Shown here piece by piece: positions 11,801 through 23,362 of a stretch of DNA of 64,000 nucleotides; position 1 is the stretch's first letter, and each line of letters opens with the position of its first letter. Source of the DNA: Diplosphaera chodatii (Eukaryota; Chlorophyta; Trebouxiophyceae; Prasiolales; Stichococcaceae); assembly GCA_032358165.1 (NCBI GenBank), contig JAALGY010000051.1, positions 62,001 to 126,000 on the forward strand. The letters are read 5' to 3'. The position numbers were made by a program, and so were the translations under genes. The notes under the pieces were generated by a model. The model did no database searches. It had not been told where the DNA came from and saw nothing but the letters and a program-made list of their open reading frames with translations.

Positions 11801-13339
11801 TACTCAGCCACTCACCGTGATGGCCTCCAGGAACTGCGGCGAGATGTAGTAGTCTCCGTACAAGTTGTCATACCTGCAAGTCACCTCAGCCGCCACGTGT
11901 TAGGCTTGCGGTGTTGTGGCACCCTCTGGACTATATACGATGCCCGTGCGCAAGAGGGCAGGATACGATCAGGCGCAGTAGGCTACGGAAGTGGTGAAGA
12001 TGATTGGGTGGCGCACTTCCTGAATTCGAAGCCACGCAGGCTGCCGTCAGCGATGTCAGACTTCGAGCCCAGCCCAAAGGCCGCATTGCCGTGGAACAGC
12101 GAGTCCAGCCCGAGTGCGGATGTCGCGCCTGCAGCATGGCCCAGACCCCAGTGGGCGTGTGCATCTGATGCTGAGAACAGTCCCTTCTTCAGCATGAAAT
12201 GTACCACGTGCTGAGCTCAATGCCTTGCAGCATCTGTGCTGGGTTGTGCACAGCATGGGTGTGCGTCATCCTGCCGCAAGCTTACCGACGTCCACGTTGG
12301 TGTTGTAGTCTGCGTTGCCCAGCTCAAACAGGAAGTCGCCGCCGCCACCCCGCGCGTCCTTGGCGTCCCAGCTGGAGCGCAGCTTCCGTTTGGCCGCCGC
12401 CCGCTGCGCCTCCGGAAGCTTTGCAACAGCAGCGTCCAGCTGCTGTTCTGTGGGCGGCTGTGGCTGCTGCTGCTGCTGCTGCTGCACGGTACCTGAGCTG
12501 CCGGCCTGCGGATCGGCGGAGGCGGCGGCGCTGTCCGCTGCTGCGGCTGCCCCGGCCTCCGGAGGCGTCTGGTCCGGCAGCCGCTGCTGCGGCGCCAGCC
12601 ACTCCTGGCTGCCGGCGACGGCCGGGTCGACAGCGCCGACACCATTGCCGTCCGTGCCGCTGTCGGCGTGAACCTCTGCCTGACACGGCCGCGCAGCGCT
12701 GCCATTAGACGCTCGTGCATCGTTGCCGTCTGGCTGCGCGGCAGGCGGCTGGTCTGGCGTTGGAGTGTCGCTGTCAAGTTCGCCGATGCCGTCAGGCTGC
12801 AGGTTTGCTGCAGCGGCCGGATCGCCGCCAGCCGCCAGGCTCTCGACGGCGGAAACTGCGGCGTCGCGCACTGCGCCCGCGAGCTGGTCCAGCACGCCGG
12901 GCTCGTTGTTGCCTGCAGTAAATGGCTGAATCAGTGTGGGTCACCGTGAACATCCGGCTCAGCATTTGATGGTTCGGTCGCCTGGAGGCTGGGACATCCG
13001 AAAGCGGCACGGCTGATATGCACTTGAGATGTGCAGGAGCATGTGCAGAGCGACTGTGCCCATGCCTGCACGATCATGTCATGTACCTGCCGCTTCCACG
13101 GCGCGTACATCTGCATCGCTGCTGCCCTCGTTGAGCGGCGAGGCCGCCACTACTTGCTTGACGCCGTGCCTCAGCGGCTGAGCGTCAGTATGGCGGGGGC
13201 GTCTGGCCGTGAAAGCTCCCGACCGGCGGGCATACAGCTTCCGGCCAGCGGCGCAATGTGCAGCCTGTTGGGCCTGCTGCACCCTGCTGGATTGACCATG
13301 CAGGACACGCATCGTGAAGCAGACAATGCTGCTGTACAA
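8858..13339 (-). CDS. Rubisco-activase-like AAA+ ATPase with long N-terminal extension
   Basis: Thirteen phase-compatible exons: 13339-13087, 12912-12286, 12128-12017, 11873-11816, 11549-11422, 11193-11122, 10952-10829, 10670-10562, 10293-10181, 9945-9863, 9721-9611, 9354-9282, 8953-8858; about 652 residues. Core: RKYDNLYGDYYISPQFLEAI, Walker A GPKGCGKT (about 375-382), MSAGELEHEWAGTPGRLIR, Walker B LLINDLDAG (about 436-444), NDFSTLYAPLIRNGR with the arginine finger, FPDQPLDFYGAIR, and a C-terminal LSKEYMK. Canonical activase remodels inhibited Rubisco in the stroma. This one is closer to the plant activase-like paralogue (GDYYISP, HIVKNF, LSKEYMK) than to canonical RCA. The first ~85 residues look like a transit peptide. 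Residues about 85-290 are acidic, Ala/Gln/Pro-rich low complexity; canonical activases are about 400-470 residues. Intron 8 has a GC donor (ACAG|GCACTG at 10561). A second Met at 13312 could be the start. Confidence 0.88.
8912..9049 (-). repeat. Partial duplicate of the last activase-like exon
   Basis: The segment 9004-9049 repeats 8912-8957, which spans the acceptor and first ~40 bases of the last exon. The upstream copy keeps a CTGCAG acceptor and the QEEV...RQRLS reading, but a TGA follows the GTG codon. It would truncate the protein if used. Confidence 0.7.
12462..12486 (-). repeat. CTG/CAG microsatellite encoding poly-Gln
   Basis: A pure run of CTG triplets (CAG on the coding strand) in exon 2 of the activase-like gene encodes eight consecutive Gln. 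Length polymorphism between strains is likely. Confidence 0.85.
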
Positions 13340-13979
13340 TGCTCAACCAGATCAGCTACCTGCGGGTGCCCTGATCAGCAGATGTTGTTCCTGTTGTGAC
13401 CACTGCAACTGAGCTACTTGTGGAATGATCAGCACTTCACTGTTACTGCTTTACCGACCGGCGCTCATACATTGCCTTGATCGGCATGCTCAGCTGCAGG
13501 TGTGATAGCGAAGTCGGACTATGCTGCACAGTAGGCTGATGGCCAGCGCGCACTGGGCCATGAAGTTCAGGAAGCAGTTGTCAGACACGGTGCCTGACCT
13601 ATCAGGCAGCAGGACGCATCACAGAATTTGAACGATGGCAATGTCGCCCGTTGGAAATCGGCAAGGCGCCATCCAGCGCGTGCGAGACCTGACGATCGTT
13701 GTTGTACTAGCATCGTGAACTGATCGGCACTGGTCATTGGCCAGCTTGATGCAAGACGAGGGCTGACAGCTGCGAGCATCATCCACGACGGACGATCCGC
13801 CGGCGTCACAGGCAAACATGCAGGGCAGCCAGCCGGATGCTGCAAACGGTTCGTTGATCACTGCTGGAACTGACAGATCCCGCAACATCCACTGTTGCCC
13901 TCAATTTGATCCGATTGGCGTGTTTTTGCGGCTGAACAGGCTATGATCCATCCACCTGTGACGCATTGTCCGCTCACGC
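13340..13979. promoter_or_regulatory. Divergent intergenic region, activase-like / CDCA7-like
   Basis: 640 bases between divergent starts. Frames here look like chance frames. No clear TATA box; an unseen 5' exon of the CDCA7-like gene could lie here. Confidence 0.4.
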
Positions 13980-16900
13980 ATGTCGGCAGGGTGCCTGCGT
14001 CCATGTGCAGGCGCTCAGGATGCCAAGAAGCCCAAGAAGCCGCGGAACAAGAATCCGGGTGTGCGTACGCAGGTGCGATCATACCACTCACCTTCAAGCA
14101 GTCCATGCATGGCTACGAGTCAGGCGGCAGATCAGTGTGTGGCAGCCTGCATGGCACAGATCAAGACAGCTTGATCACGGCGCAACCGCGGGACAATGCT
14201 CATATGCGACTAATTTTGTGTTCCAATCAGTTGGTCGCCTGTGGCGCAGGGTGGGCGCATCTATGATAGCGAGAATGGCACAACATGCCATCAGGTGTGA
14301 TGCTAACGTTGCACGATCACGCCATATGCAGGATGCAGTCCCTCATCCACATCGCTCCGCCTGTTACTGCACAAAACCCCGCTTTGCATGCAGCGGTGTT
14401 TGCGCCTGCTCGCTGTAAAACTAGTTGTGACTCGGGAGTTGATCCAACACTTGATGCTGCCACAGTGCCGGCAGAAGACGGTCGAGGTCAAGGCGAAGTG
14501 CACCAAGTGCACGCTGCACTGGTGCCCGCGCTGCCTGCTGAACCGCTACGGGGAGGAGGTTGCCAAGGTGCCCGCCGTCCCGCATGCATGCGCCCGTCGA
14601 TGCCACAACCACACGCCTGCAATGCATGCGCAGACCGCACGAGCGATGTTTGCGAATGCATGCAGCATGACACTCTGCACACACCCTCGCACTGCATGCA
14701 GTGCTGGCAGTGCATCAGGTAGCCTCCGACCGGTCATGCAGCTGCGCCTGCTCGCAGGTGTCCAAGCTGGAGGACTGGCCCTGCCCGCGCTGCCGCAAGC
14801 TGTGCAACTGCAGCAACTGCCGCAAGGTTCGCCGCCGACCAGCTTTCCTTCATGCTGTCACCCGTGTCTTCAGTTTGCTGTCATGCAGTGCCGCCGCCAG
14901 TCAGGCGACCCCCTAAAAAAGATATGACGCTCCTCGGCATCCACATTGCTGACGATCTTGCTGCAGCACGCTAACGAATCCACATGGCGCTGCGCAGAGG
15001 CAGGGGCTGGGCGCAACCGGCATCCTGGCGAACCTGTCACGTGCGGCAGGCTTCGACTCAGTCTCCGCGCTCCTGGAGAAGAACCCGCATGCACAGGTAC
15101 ATGGCTGCTTCATTGCCATGCTTACGAGCCGGCTACGCAGCTCAAAGCACCCAGCAGCTCTGCACTGCAGCCATTGAGCTGCACCATGATCAGGAGAATG
15201 AGCATCTAGCGTCTCATTCTTCGCGGCCTACCTTCCTTCAGGCAACGCTTCACTGTCTCTATGCTGCAGCGGCCATCAACACCGCCCACTTCGCCAAAGG
15301 GCCTAGTCAGGCCCAAGCAGCGGGCGGGCAGCAGCCTCAGCCAGGCGAGCTCCGGCAGCATGCCGCTGCAGGGCAGCCAGGCCAACGGCAGCCAGCCTGC
15401 CGTCAGCCCAACGGCCACCGCAAAGAAGAGGCCGAGGGCGACAGCATCTGGCAACAGTGCAAAGGCTGACGCCCAGGACTGCGGCGCCAAGGGCACTGCC
15501 AGCCGCCAGCGCAGCGAGACAGTCTCGCCAGGCAAGAGGGCGCGGGCCGCCAGCTCTGCATCTCCGGCAAAGCAGGCGGTGCAAAGTGACAACGCCTCAC
15601 AGTCGCCGGCGCAGCCTGCAGGCGGCAACCTGCGGCCGCCCGCAGCGGACACAGCGGCGAACGGCAGCGGCATGCAGCCAAAGGCAGTCAAGAAGGCGGG
15701 GCGTGCGGTGGCCGGCGGCGGCTTTCGAAAGCCGGATCCGCCCCTGCTGCTCAACCCGAAAGCACGGGCGCTGGCTGACGTGTCGCCAAGCGCTGCGGCG
15801 GCGGCGGCTGCAGCGGCGGGGCAGGGCGCGAGCGTCGGCATCGTGGCGGCCGACGGCGTGCAGATGAGCAACCCCGCTCTGATGAAGGCGCGCCCAGCAG
15901 CAGCTAGCATCTGCCCCAGTTGCACTGGCGTCAGCTACGTGGCTTGCGGTTCATCATTCTTGCCTGCGGCCTTGCGAAGCCGCCGTGCATGTGGAAACTC
16001 ATTTGTAGGCCGTGAGGATCGCATGCTCACAAGAGGTCGGTGTGCGGCCTGCAGGCTGCGAAAAAGCACCGCGCGCAACAGGAGCTGGTCGATGAGGCTG
16101 AGCTTGGGCCGCCACCGCAGCCCATGCCGGTGTGTTCAGCTTCTCAACCCTGAGCCCAGGAGCTGCTGGAACCTGGTCTGCACACTGTCGGCATGAGTGT
16201 TGTAGCAGGATGGCAGGCAGCCCATCAGCTGATGCTCTGCATCGCAGGCGCTACGGTGTCTCGCGCTGCATGTCAGCGGCAACAGCGCAGCGCCAATGCC
16301 GATGCCGGCAGGCTGCTGCCCTGGTGACTTGGCCGAGGTCCTCGAGTTCCTGCAGGTGACCTCCAGCACTGTTCACACGAACCAGTGTGTCGCAGCCCCC
16401 AGCTCGAGCACCAAGGTTGGCTGCAGGGCTGCCTCAGCGGTGACCAGCTGGGTTACAGGGTCCCAGCACCACCCTGCGCTGGCCTGAGCAAGTGTGCCTG
16501 CATTAACAGATCCTGCTGCTGGTTCTGCCCTCATCCTGCAAACTTCCATGCAAGTGTGCTGGCGCAGGCTTTTGGCAAGGCGCTGCAGCTGCAGTGGGTG
16601 CAGCCGGGGGATCTGGCTGCGCAACTGCTGGGCAGCGGCCCCCCTGGAGCGACTGGTGGCGTGAAGCCCCGCGGCCGATCGGCTGACGCCCCCCTCGCTG
16701 CGTTGCACACCGCACTGCTCGACATGGTGCGGTGCATTGACACAACCACAACCCTCCAGCGCTGCCGGACGTGCAACCTGAAAATGCACAAACAGCCGAG
16801 GCACACGGTACACAAGGTGCTGCTGAGCACTCCAGGGCATCCGTGTGCAGGTGGCGGAGGCACACGAGGAGCCGGGGTGCGGCAAGGGGCCAGACGAGTG

Positions 16901-19631
16901 GCAGAGCCGCTTTGCGCCGTGGCTCGCGTGCATCGCCGCCGGCAGCGCTTCCGGGGCAGCGCTGACGGCAGCGCCGAGCCATACGCTGCCATCTCTGCTG
17001 ACGCCCCGCACCGCTGCCGCTGCCGGGGGTGGCCGCGGCCGCGGCGACGCAGCTGATGGCGAGGATGGCATAATGGTGCTGCAGGGCAAGGCCGCCAGCT
17101 TTGCTGAGGTGCGCTTCCGGCTGCGACCGCTGAACGGTCCTGTCGCAGCTGTGAAACGATGCCGTGGCAATGTTGTACACTCCACTGTAGATGCACCCTG
17201 ACAAACGACATTGCTGGCTGTTGTCAAAAAGGCGCAACTGCCACGCATTGCCCACTGAATCCGATGTGCTCATATATGCTTGCCTGCAGGCGCTGATCTC
17301 GCCCGGCGCCAGCAGCAACCCGGCAGTGCAGGCGGCCGTGCAAGTCGGCTACTGGGGGCACATTCCGGCGGCCCGGCTGCGGGCCCTGCTGGAGCTGTGC
17401 CGCGACGCACTGGACTGCTGGCAGCTCAGGTGCCGGGAACAGGGCAAGCCCGGGCATCTGGTTTCTCGAGGGTTGCATACTCACCACCCTGCATCCAGTG
17501 GTGCGCTGGAGCTGCTGCGCAGCAGCTGGTCAGCCGGGCACAATCAACTGAATTGTGACGAGGCGCCATCTGGACATGCTGAGCACAGAGCACGTTCACT
17601 ACAGGAGCCACATGGAGTCGGAGGCAGAGGCGGCGGCAGCTGCCGCCAGGTCGGCGCGCGAGGCGAAGGCGGCCGCGCGGAAGGGCGCCAAGGCAGAGTG
17701 GAGGGAGGCGCGTGACAGGGAGCTGGCGTTGCTGCTGGCCGGGTGAGGCCTTGGCTACCTGGTGCCCCCTGACAGTCTGTTCATGTCAGCCGACAGCATG
17801 CACGCTCAGTTGCCACCGGGCGTACCTTGCTGGTGGGCAAGCTATGCCCGGTGGGACTGCTGTGGCAGAGAGTCATTTGGCACGCCTTCAAGCAGATGCG
17901 AGGAGCACCCAATGCCAGTCAGACCCGTCTGTGTCCCAGCTTTCAACGGGCGCAGCTGCTGCCTCAGCCTGGCAGCTCACAGGTCAGCTTCAGACCCTGC
18001 TGCCATCTCGCATCCTGCTTCCATGTTGCAGGTGCGGCGAGGGCGGCCTGAGCGCCGAGCAGCAGAGGGAGCTGACGGCCGCGGCCGCCACAAAGGCGGA
18101 CGCCGCCGCCGCCGCTGCATGCGCCGGCGCCGGCGACGACGCTGCGGCGGCGGCGACGGCGGCGACCGTGCGCGCCAGGCCCCTCGGCCGCGACAGGAGC
18201 GGCGCAGTCTACTACGACATCGGCTGCGCGGCGCTGCTGGCAGGTGGGAGCCAGGACGCGCGGCTCCAGGCCTGCCAGGACGTGCCTGCATGCTGGGCTG
18301 GTTGTGCGCTCGTATGCCTGCAACAGCTCCTCCAATCAGATCCTCCTTCTGTGGACTCATGTGTACTTTCTGAGCCGATCACAAGCTGGTGGACTGGACT
18401 GCAGGCTCGAGGCAGCTGCTTGTGGACCGTGAAGGCCCCGCCTCAACCCACCAATTCGGCTGCCAGCCTGACGCCGAGGCCGTCAGCCGGTAAGCTCCAC
18501 TGCTGGTGTCTACACTTGCCCAGAACTGCCAATGGACTGGATTGCTGATCGCCCAGTGGAAGCTTCGGCCGTGCAACTTTGAGTCTACCTTCATGTAGTG
18601 CTATGTGCCATGCGAAGGACGTGCCGACGGTGCATGTAGAAGTGTCGGACCCGTGACAATGCAGAGCGCTGCACGCGAATGGCTGCAATGAGGCGCCCCT
18701 GCTGAAGCGCCTCGCAGCCGCCAAGTTCCCGGTGCCAGATCCCGAGCAGCCCTGCAGCGCTGCTGCGCTGCCGTCGCCACCCCCGCCGCCGGTGTCGGCA
18801 ATACGTGCGGCATCTGCAGCAGCCGCCGCGGCAAAGCCTGCTGCGAGCGTCGACCATGCAGCGGCGCCCGTGGCCGCCGCCGGTTCAGGGGACTCGGGCG
18901 CCACGGCGCCCGTGGCAGTCCCCAGCAGCGGCGGCGACACCAGCATCCCGATCGCGCCGCTGCCGGCCGGCAGCGACAGCGCCAGTGCTGGTGCCAGGGG
19001 CCCAGACGGCGCCGCCAACGAGGCGCAGTCGCCCGTGGTGTTGCGCGTGGCGGCGGCGGCGGCGGCGGCTGATGACGGCTCGCCCGTACGGCACCTCACA
19101 GGTGCCATCTGGGAGCTCGGCTGGACTGTGCTAGCTGCTGATTATCATGCTCGGATCCAACGCTTGCCCATGGGCGTGGTTCCGGTGCGTGTGTGCTTGC
19201 CTTGCGGTATGCACGGATGCTCTTTTGCCATCGTGAGCGCATACTGAACGCAAGTCGCAGAGCTCCTCAGTTGCTGATGTGCAGGCCTGCCTCCTGCCAA
19301 GCGCGAGCGCAGCTTGGCAGACGTCATGGCAGCCGCGCTGCCGTCACCACCGCCAAAACCTGCTGCAAAGGTGACACCAGGTAAGGCCGCTGCCACGCCG
19401 GACAGAAAGGCAGCGGCCAAGCCCATTGCTACCACACCTGGCACGCCAGCCGCTGCGGCCAAGACAGCGCCAGCAGCCGCACCGCGGCAGCCGCCCGCGA
19501 GCGGCAGGAAGCGGAAGGCGGCCGACGCGTCGCCGCTGGCTGGCTCGCCGGCGGCCAAGGCAGCCAGGACCGGCAGGGGCGTGTCCTGCTCGGCGGCGGC
19601 GGCAATGGGATCACCGATCTCAGCGTACTAG
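13980..19631 (+). CDS. CDCA7-type zinc finger (zf-4CXXC_R1) protein with DDT/WHIM region
   Basis: Sixteen exons: 13980-14072, 14250-14294, 14466-14567, 14758-14826, 14998-15096, 15270-~15887, 16055-16129, 16248-16355, 16568-16726, 16851-17108, 17290-17429, 17563-17742, 18032-18243, 18405-18489, 18665-19101, 19285-19631; about 1008 residues. The N-terminal zinc finger reads GGRIYDSENGTTCHQCRQKT, CTKC..HWCPRCLLNRYGEE, WPCPRCRKLCNCSNCRK, then LGATGIL and a helix, as in CDCA7. A basic Ser/Pro/Ala linker follows. Then come a DDT-like helix (GDLAEVLEFLQAFGKALQL), WHIM-type segments (RPLGRDRSGAVYYDIGC; ALHANGCNEAPLLKRL) and a Lys/Ala-rich histone-H1-like tail. CDCA7 recruits the HELLS/DDM1 remodeller for heterochromatin DNA methylation; DDT/WHIM regions bind ISWI-type remodellers. 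A nuclear chromatin role is inferred. The exon 6 end is uncertain: AAG|GCGCGC at 15888 fits phase but is a GC donor. The true start may lie upstream. Confidence 0.82.
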
Positions 19632-20463
19632 GGCACATCGGCAGTACATGCCATGGTTCAAGGGATATTGCTGGACGAATGGCGAACAGAGCAGCATGGC
19701 AGACCACATTGTCTGAGCACATTGCACTTTGACGGTATGGTCCTGCCGTTGGGATGCGCACACAACATCGCCCTGCTGTCGAAGCCACTAGGTGTAGATG
19801 GCGTTCACCATACCGGCTGCTGTAGCCCACCTGACAGTCTGCTTTATCCCCGGACGTCCAGGTGCTGGTGTGACATTGCACGTCGCAGTGTGGCTGCAGT
19901 ACGGCACCCTGGAGCAATAAGTAAAGCGCGCTCCGGGTGGGTCGCGCCTGGTGTGGTCTGGAGATCTGGACTCTGCCGGGGCGCAAAAGCTCTCGGTATG
20001 CCGCTTACGATCTGCGCTGCGGAAACTTCCATCGCAACCATTCAAGAGGGCTGCAGGGCCTCAGTTGTACCATTCCCTGTGCTCACCCCCTTGTCTTTGT
20101 CTCCTGCTCCCTGTGCTTACGAAGTGCACGAAGTCTACAACCACTGAGGAAGACGGCGATCGCCCCCAACAACTACCAGAACTAGCGAGGTGAGCTCTGC
20201 GCCCTTATTGCATATGCGATGCGACCCTCGTGGGGCAACACAGATGTGCTCAGGGCGCATGCATGGCTGATTGCCAAGGTTGATCCACATGTATGATACC
20301 TTGAGCTATGTCGCCTGTATGCTCTGCAAAATCATTGTGATATGTCTTTGAGACGGTTGCGGGGTCCAGGCGGCTGCAGGCCGGTGCCTGCACCTGCCAG
20401 CTGCCGGTGTCGTAATGCACGTGCAACTGCTCACCAGCGTTTTTCGCACCTGCAGAGTGCAGC
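19632..20463. promoter_or_regulatory. Intergenic region upstream of SDR1
   Basis: No exon is recognised. It holds the upstream copy of the shared SDR motif (see 20003). Confidence 0.45.
20003..20014 (+). promoter_or_regulatory. Shared SDR upstream motif, copy 1
   Basis: GCTTACGATCTG begins 461 bases before the SDR1 start codon. The same 12-mer begins 464 bases before SDR4 and a one-base variant 441 bases before SDR3. It may be a promoter element or simply unmutated duplicated flank. Confidence 0.45.
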
Positions 20464-22787
20464 ATGGTGCAGAACGCTGACGCGAACCAGGCCCGCTCCA
20501 TCATCGGCCGCTTTCCCGACCTCGCCGGCAAGCGCGCCCTGGTGACAGGTGCTCAACTTCGAGGCTCCAGGCTTGATCTAGTGATGAAGTCTGGAGAAGC
20601 AACCTACTGTGTGCCTGTGCACTTGGTCCACACGGCTGTGAACAATGCACGCGGCTTTTTGCAGTGACCTGTGGCCGCATGCAGACTTGATCACTTGGAG
20701 CTGTGGTATTGTGCCATTGCGTAACTTGCCGTCTGATGCGCACATGAACACAGATGCTACCACCCCATTAGCTTGCCATGTGCTGTTCAAGCTCTTTGAT
20801 CATGTGTGCGATCACATTCAGGCGGCTCCGCCGGTATCGGGCGCGCAACGGCGCTGGCGCTGAGTGAGAATGGCGTGACAGTCACGGTGCTCGCCCGCCG
20901 CAAGGACCGCCTGGACGCCGTCGTCGAGCAGCTGCACGGGGTAAGGATCTCTTCTGCACTTCCAGGTGAAACCTTTGTGCTGAGTTTCAGGGTCTGGGGG
21001 CAACTGTCTGTCTTGGGTACCAGAAAACGTCACAGAAGGCTGGAGACGGCATGCCCCTCTGCCTTGCTCCTGTCGCTTACTGAGCACGCGGCATCCGGCT
21101 GAGCCAAACCCGAGTGGACGTTGACTCTGCGCAGGGCTATGGCGTGGTGGCTGACCTGTACAAGATCGACGAGATTGAGGCCGCCGTGAAGGAGGCCATC
21201 CAGAAGATGGGCGGCCTCGACATCCTGGTCAACAACGGCGCGTGAGTAGTCATCCTACAGCTCAACTACGTCTGAGCCAGGATGTGCGACAAAACACGCG
21301 TCCTCCTCCATGGATGGGCCACCGCACTGGCACTACTCATCACATGCACCCTGCACGACTCCATCGGGCAGCTGTCACGCACTGTGGTCACCAAGGATCC
21401 AGACGCCATGCATATGAGCGGCAGAAGTGCTGATGTGGCTTGTGGTGCTGCAGGGTAAGCGTCCCGGAGATGGCCGGCGAGAACGCCGAGACGTACCTGG
21501 GCCTCGAGGCGGGCTTCCGACTGCACGTCTCTGCCACCCTGGTCGCCATCAAGGTGCGCACCGCTGCTCGTGCTCTGCACTGTATGCACGGGCCTCACCC
21601 CAGCAGCAGCGGCAGCGACAGCAACAGCGGCTGTGTGCTGCATGACGATGCGGGCCGGACGTCGCTGCAAAGCGCCTCTTGAGCTGTCGCAGCTGCAGCA
21701 GCCGCTGCGCTGCTGGGCTGCTGGGCTGGGCTCACAGCTGGGTCGGTTCTGCTGCCCACCTGCCGGGAGCCTTGTTTAGTGGGTGGAGTTTGCCTCGTTG
21801 TCATATGAAACACCTCTGGCATGTTGATGCAGGCAGCAGAGGAGGAGCTGGTAAAGAACAAGGGCGTTGTCATCAACGTGTCCAGCGGCGTGGCCATCGC
21901 AGCGGCGCCGCTGGCGGGCATGAGCCCCTACTTCATCGCAAAGGCGTCGCAGGTGAGCGTCCATGATGAGGAGCATGGTGTGTGATGCAGGGATGTGCGG
22001 TCCATCGTGGCCGCTGAAACGAATGTCAATGAGCAATGCTTGCCGGCTGCTGCCTGTACGTCCTGCTGCTGAGGCAAGCAGCATTCAGCCCTGACTCTGC
22101 GCGCACATGCCTGCAGGACGCGCTGACCCGCAACCTGGCCCGCCAGTATGCGTCCAAGGCCGTGCGCGTCGTTGGCGTCAACCCTGCCTGGGTCGACACC
22201 GAGGCCCCAGCTGCCACCGCCGCCATGCTGCAGGTGAGCCCTGAGCCGGCATTGGCATGTGTTGTGCGGCGCGCCGGATGGTACAAAACGGCGCTGCCCA
22301 AGCAGTACCTGCAAGCCATGTCCTGTGCAGCGACTTAGCATGATGCGCTGCTTGGGAGCTCCAGATGTCACTGCCAGCATGCTGTGTGACGGCTGTCACG
22401 TGTTGGATCCATGCAGAAGCCGGTCGAGGATGTGGTGGCGGCTGCCAGCAAGCTGCACGCCCTGAAGCGCATCTCCACCCCCGACGAGCAGGTGTAGCAT
22501 ACCCCTTGCTGTATTCTGAATCAAACTCGAGGTCCACCCGTCTGACAGTCAGCTGCCGTGCATGCACCCGTGTTGTAGCCAACTGGCGACTTGAGTGCAG
22601 ATGTGTCATGATCGTATGAATATGAGTGGCAACAAGGGAGGCTGGTGCTGATATGAAGCTGATTGTGTTGCAGGCGGCACTGATCGTGTTCCTGGCGTCG
22701 GCGGGCGCCGGCTTCATCACCGGCACCAACATTCTGAACGACGGCGGCTGGTCACTGGAGCATGACGCCATCCCGACATTTGCATGA
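20464..22787 (+). CDS. Short-chain dehydrogenase/reductase, SDR1 of array
   Basis: Eight exons: 20464-20548, 20822-20940, 21135-21241, 21454-21553, 21833-21952, 22117-22233, 22417-22491, 22674-22787; 278 residues. Classical SDR with Rossmann motif TGGSAGIG (28-35), basic residues RRK (54-56) after strand 2 suggesting NADP(H), NNGA near 100-103 in place of the usual NNAG, Ser in NVSS (154/155), YFIAK (Y170, K174) and the C-terminal AGFITGTN(I) segment. It resembles FabG-like reductases. There is no transit peptide, so it is probably cytosolic. The substrate cannot be read. Exon lengths match the other three copies almost base for base, so intron positions predate the duplications. This copy has diverged most near the C-terminus (LNDGGWSLEHDAIPTFA). 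Confidence 0.92.
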
Positions 22788-23362
22788 GTGCCGCCAGTTC
22801 GTTCCTAGTGGCAGACTAAGTGGCAAGTATCAACCTACGGTTGGCTCAGATCAGTGCCCATTGGGCCAGCATGGGTGGCCATTGGGCTGAATTGTGCAGC
22901 CCTGAAACAGCTTTCGGTTTTGGTGGTTGCCCGTAGGAGTGTGTTGCTATGCGCAGAGTTCAAGCGAGCTGTTCCTTCCTTTCGTCAGCAACAGACCATC
23001 AGCAAAACCGCTGTCAATCTTTCAGGGCGCTCTGTCGCCACAGCAACACAACTGTAATCCCGATGCGCCGTCACATCGTTTTGCGACTGACAGCACGTGG
23101 CTGCTGCATGGTCTAGCAGCAACCGTCACTGCCCAGAACCTGCACTTTCACATGGCGTTTCCAGACACCTTGTTCACATTCAATGTGCTGCATGTGGCAG
23201 CAACATCCTGTTGATCCCGATAGCAGTACTGGGTCCATAGGCTCACGCTTCACCTGGACTACTACCAGAATTGCACTTCGAGCCCACCCTACCTAGCAAC
23301 CAGGCAGTAACAGACGGCGCATATTGAGCAGCACTCTGTTCCGGGTCTCTGACACACATGCT
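22788..23362. other. Convergent intergenic region, SDR1 / SDR2
   Basis: No exon is recognised. A TGTAA poly(A) candidate for SDR1 lies at 23053-23057, 266 bases past its stop. Confidence 0.4.

Noticed and set aside
12266..12895. Separate minus-strand gene starting at Met 12895 (LDQLAGAV)
   Set aside because: It joins in phase to the upstream transit-like exon and the downstream AAA+ exons, so it is an internal exon.
8858..13339. Calling the AAA+ gene canonical Rubisco activase
   Set aside because: GDYYISP, HIVKNF and LSKEYMK segments fit the plant activase-like paralogue better, and the N-terminus differs.
15206..15925. 239-residue minus-strand Ala/Pro-rich frame
   Set aside because: Antisense to the long linker exon of the CDCA7-like gene, which joins in phase to a recognised zinc finger.
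16373..17248. 291-, 271- and 226-residue minus-strand frames
   Set aside because: Shadows of the CDCA7-like exons 9-11; composition typical of GC-rich antisense reading.
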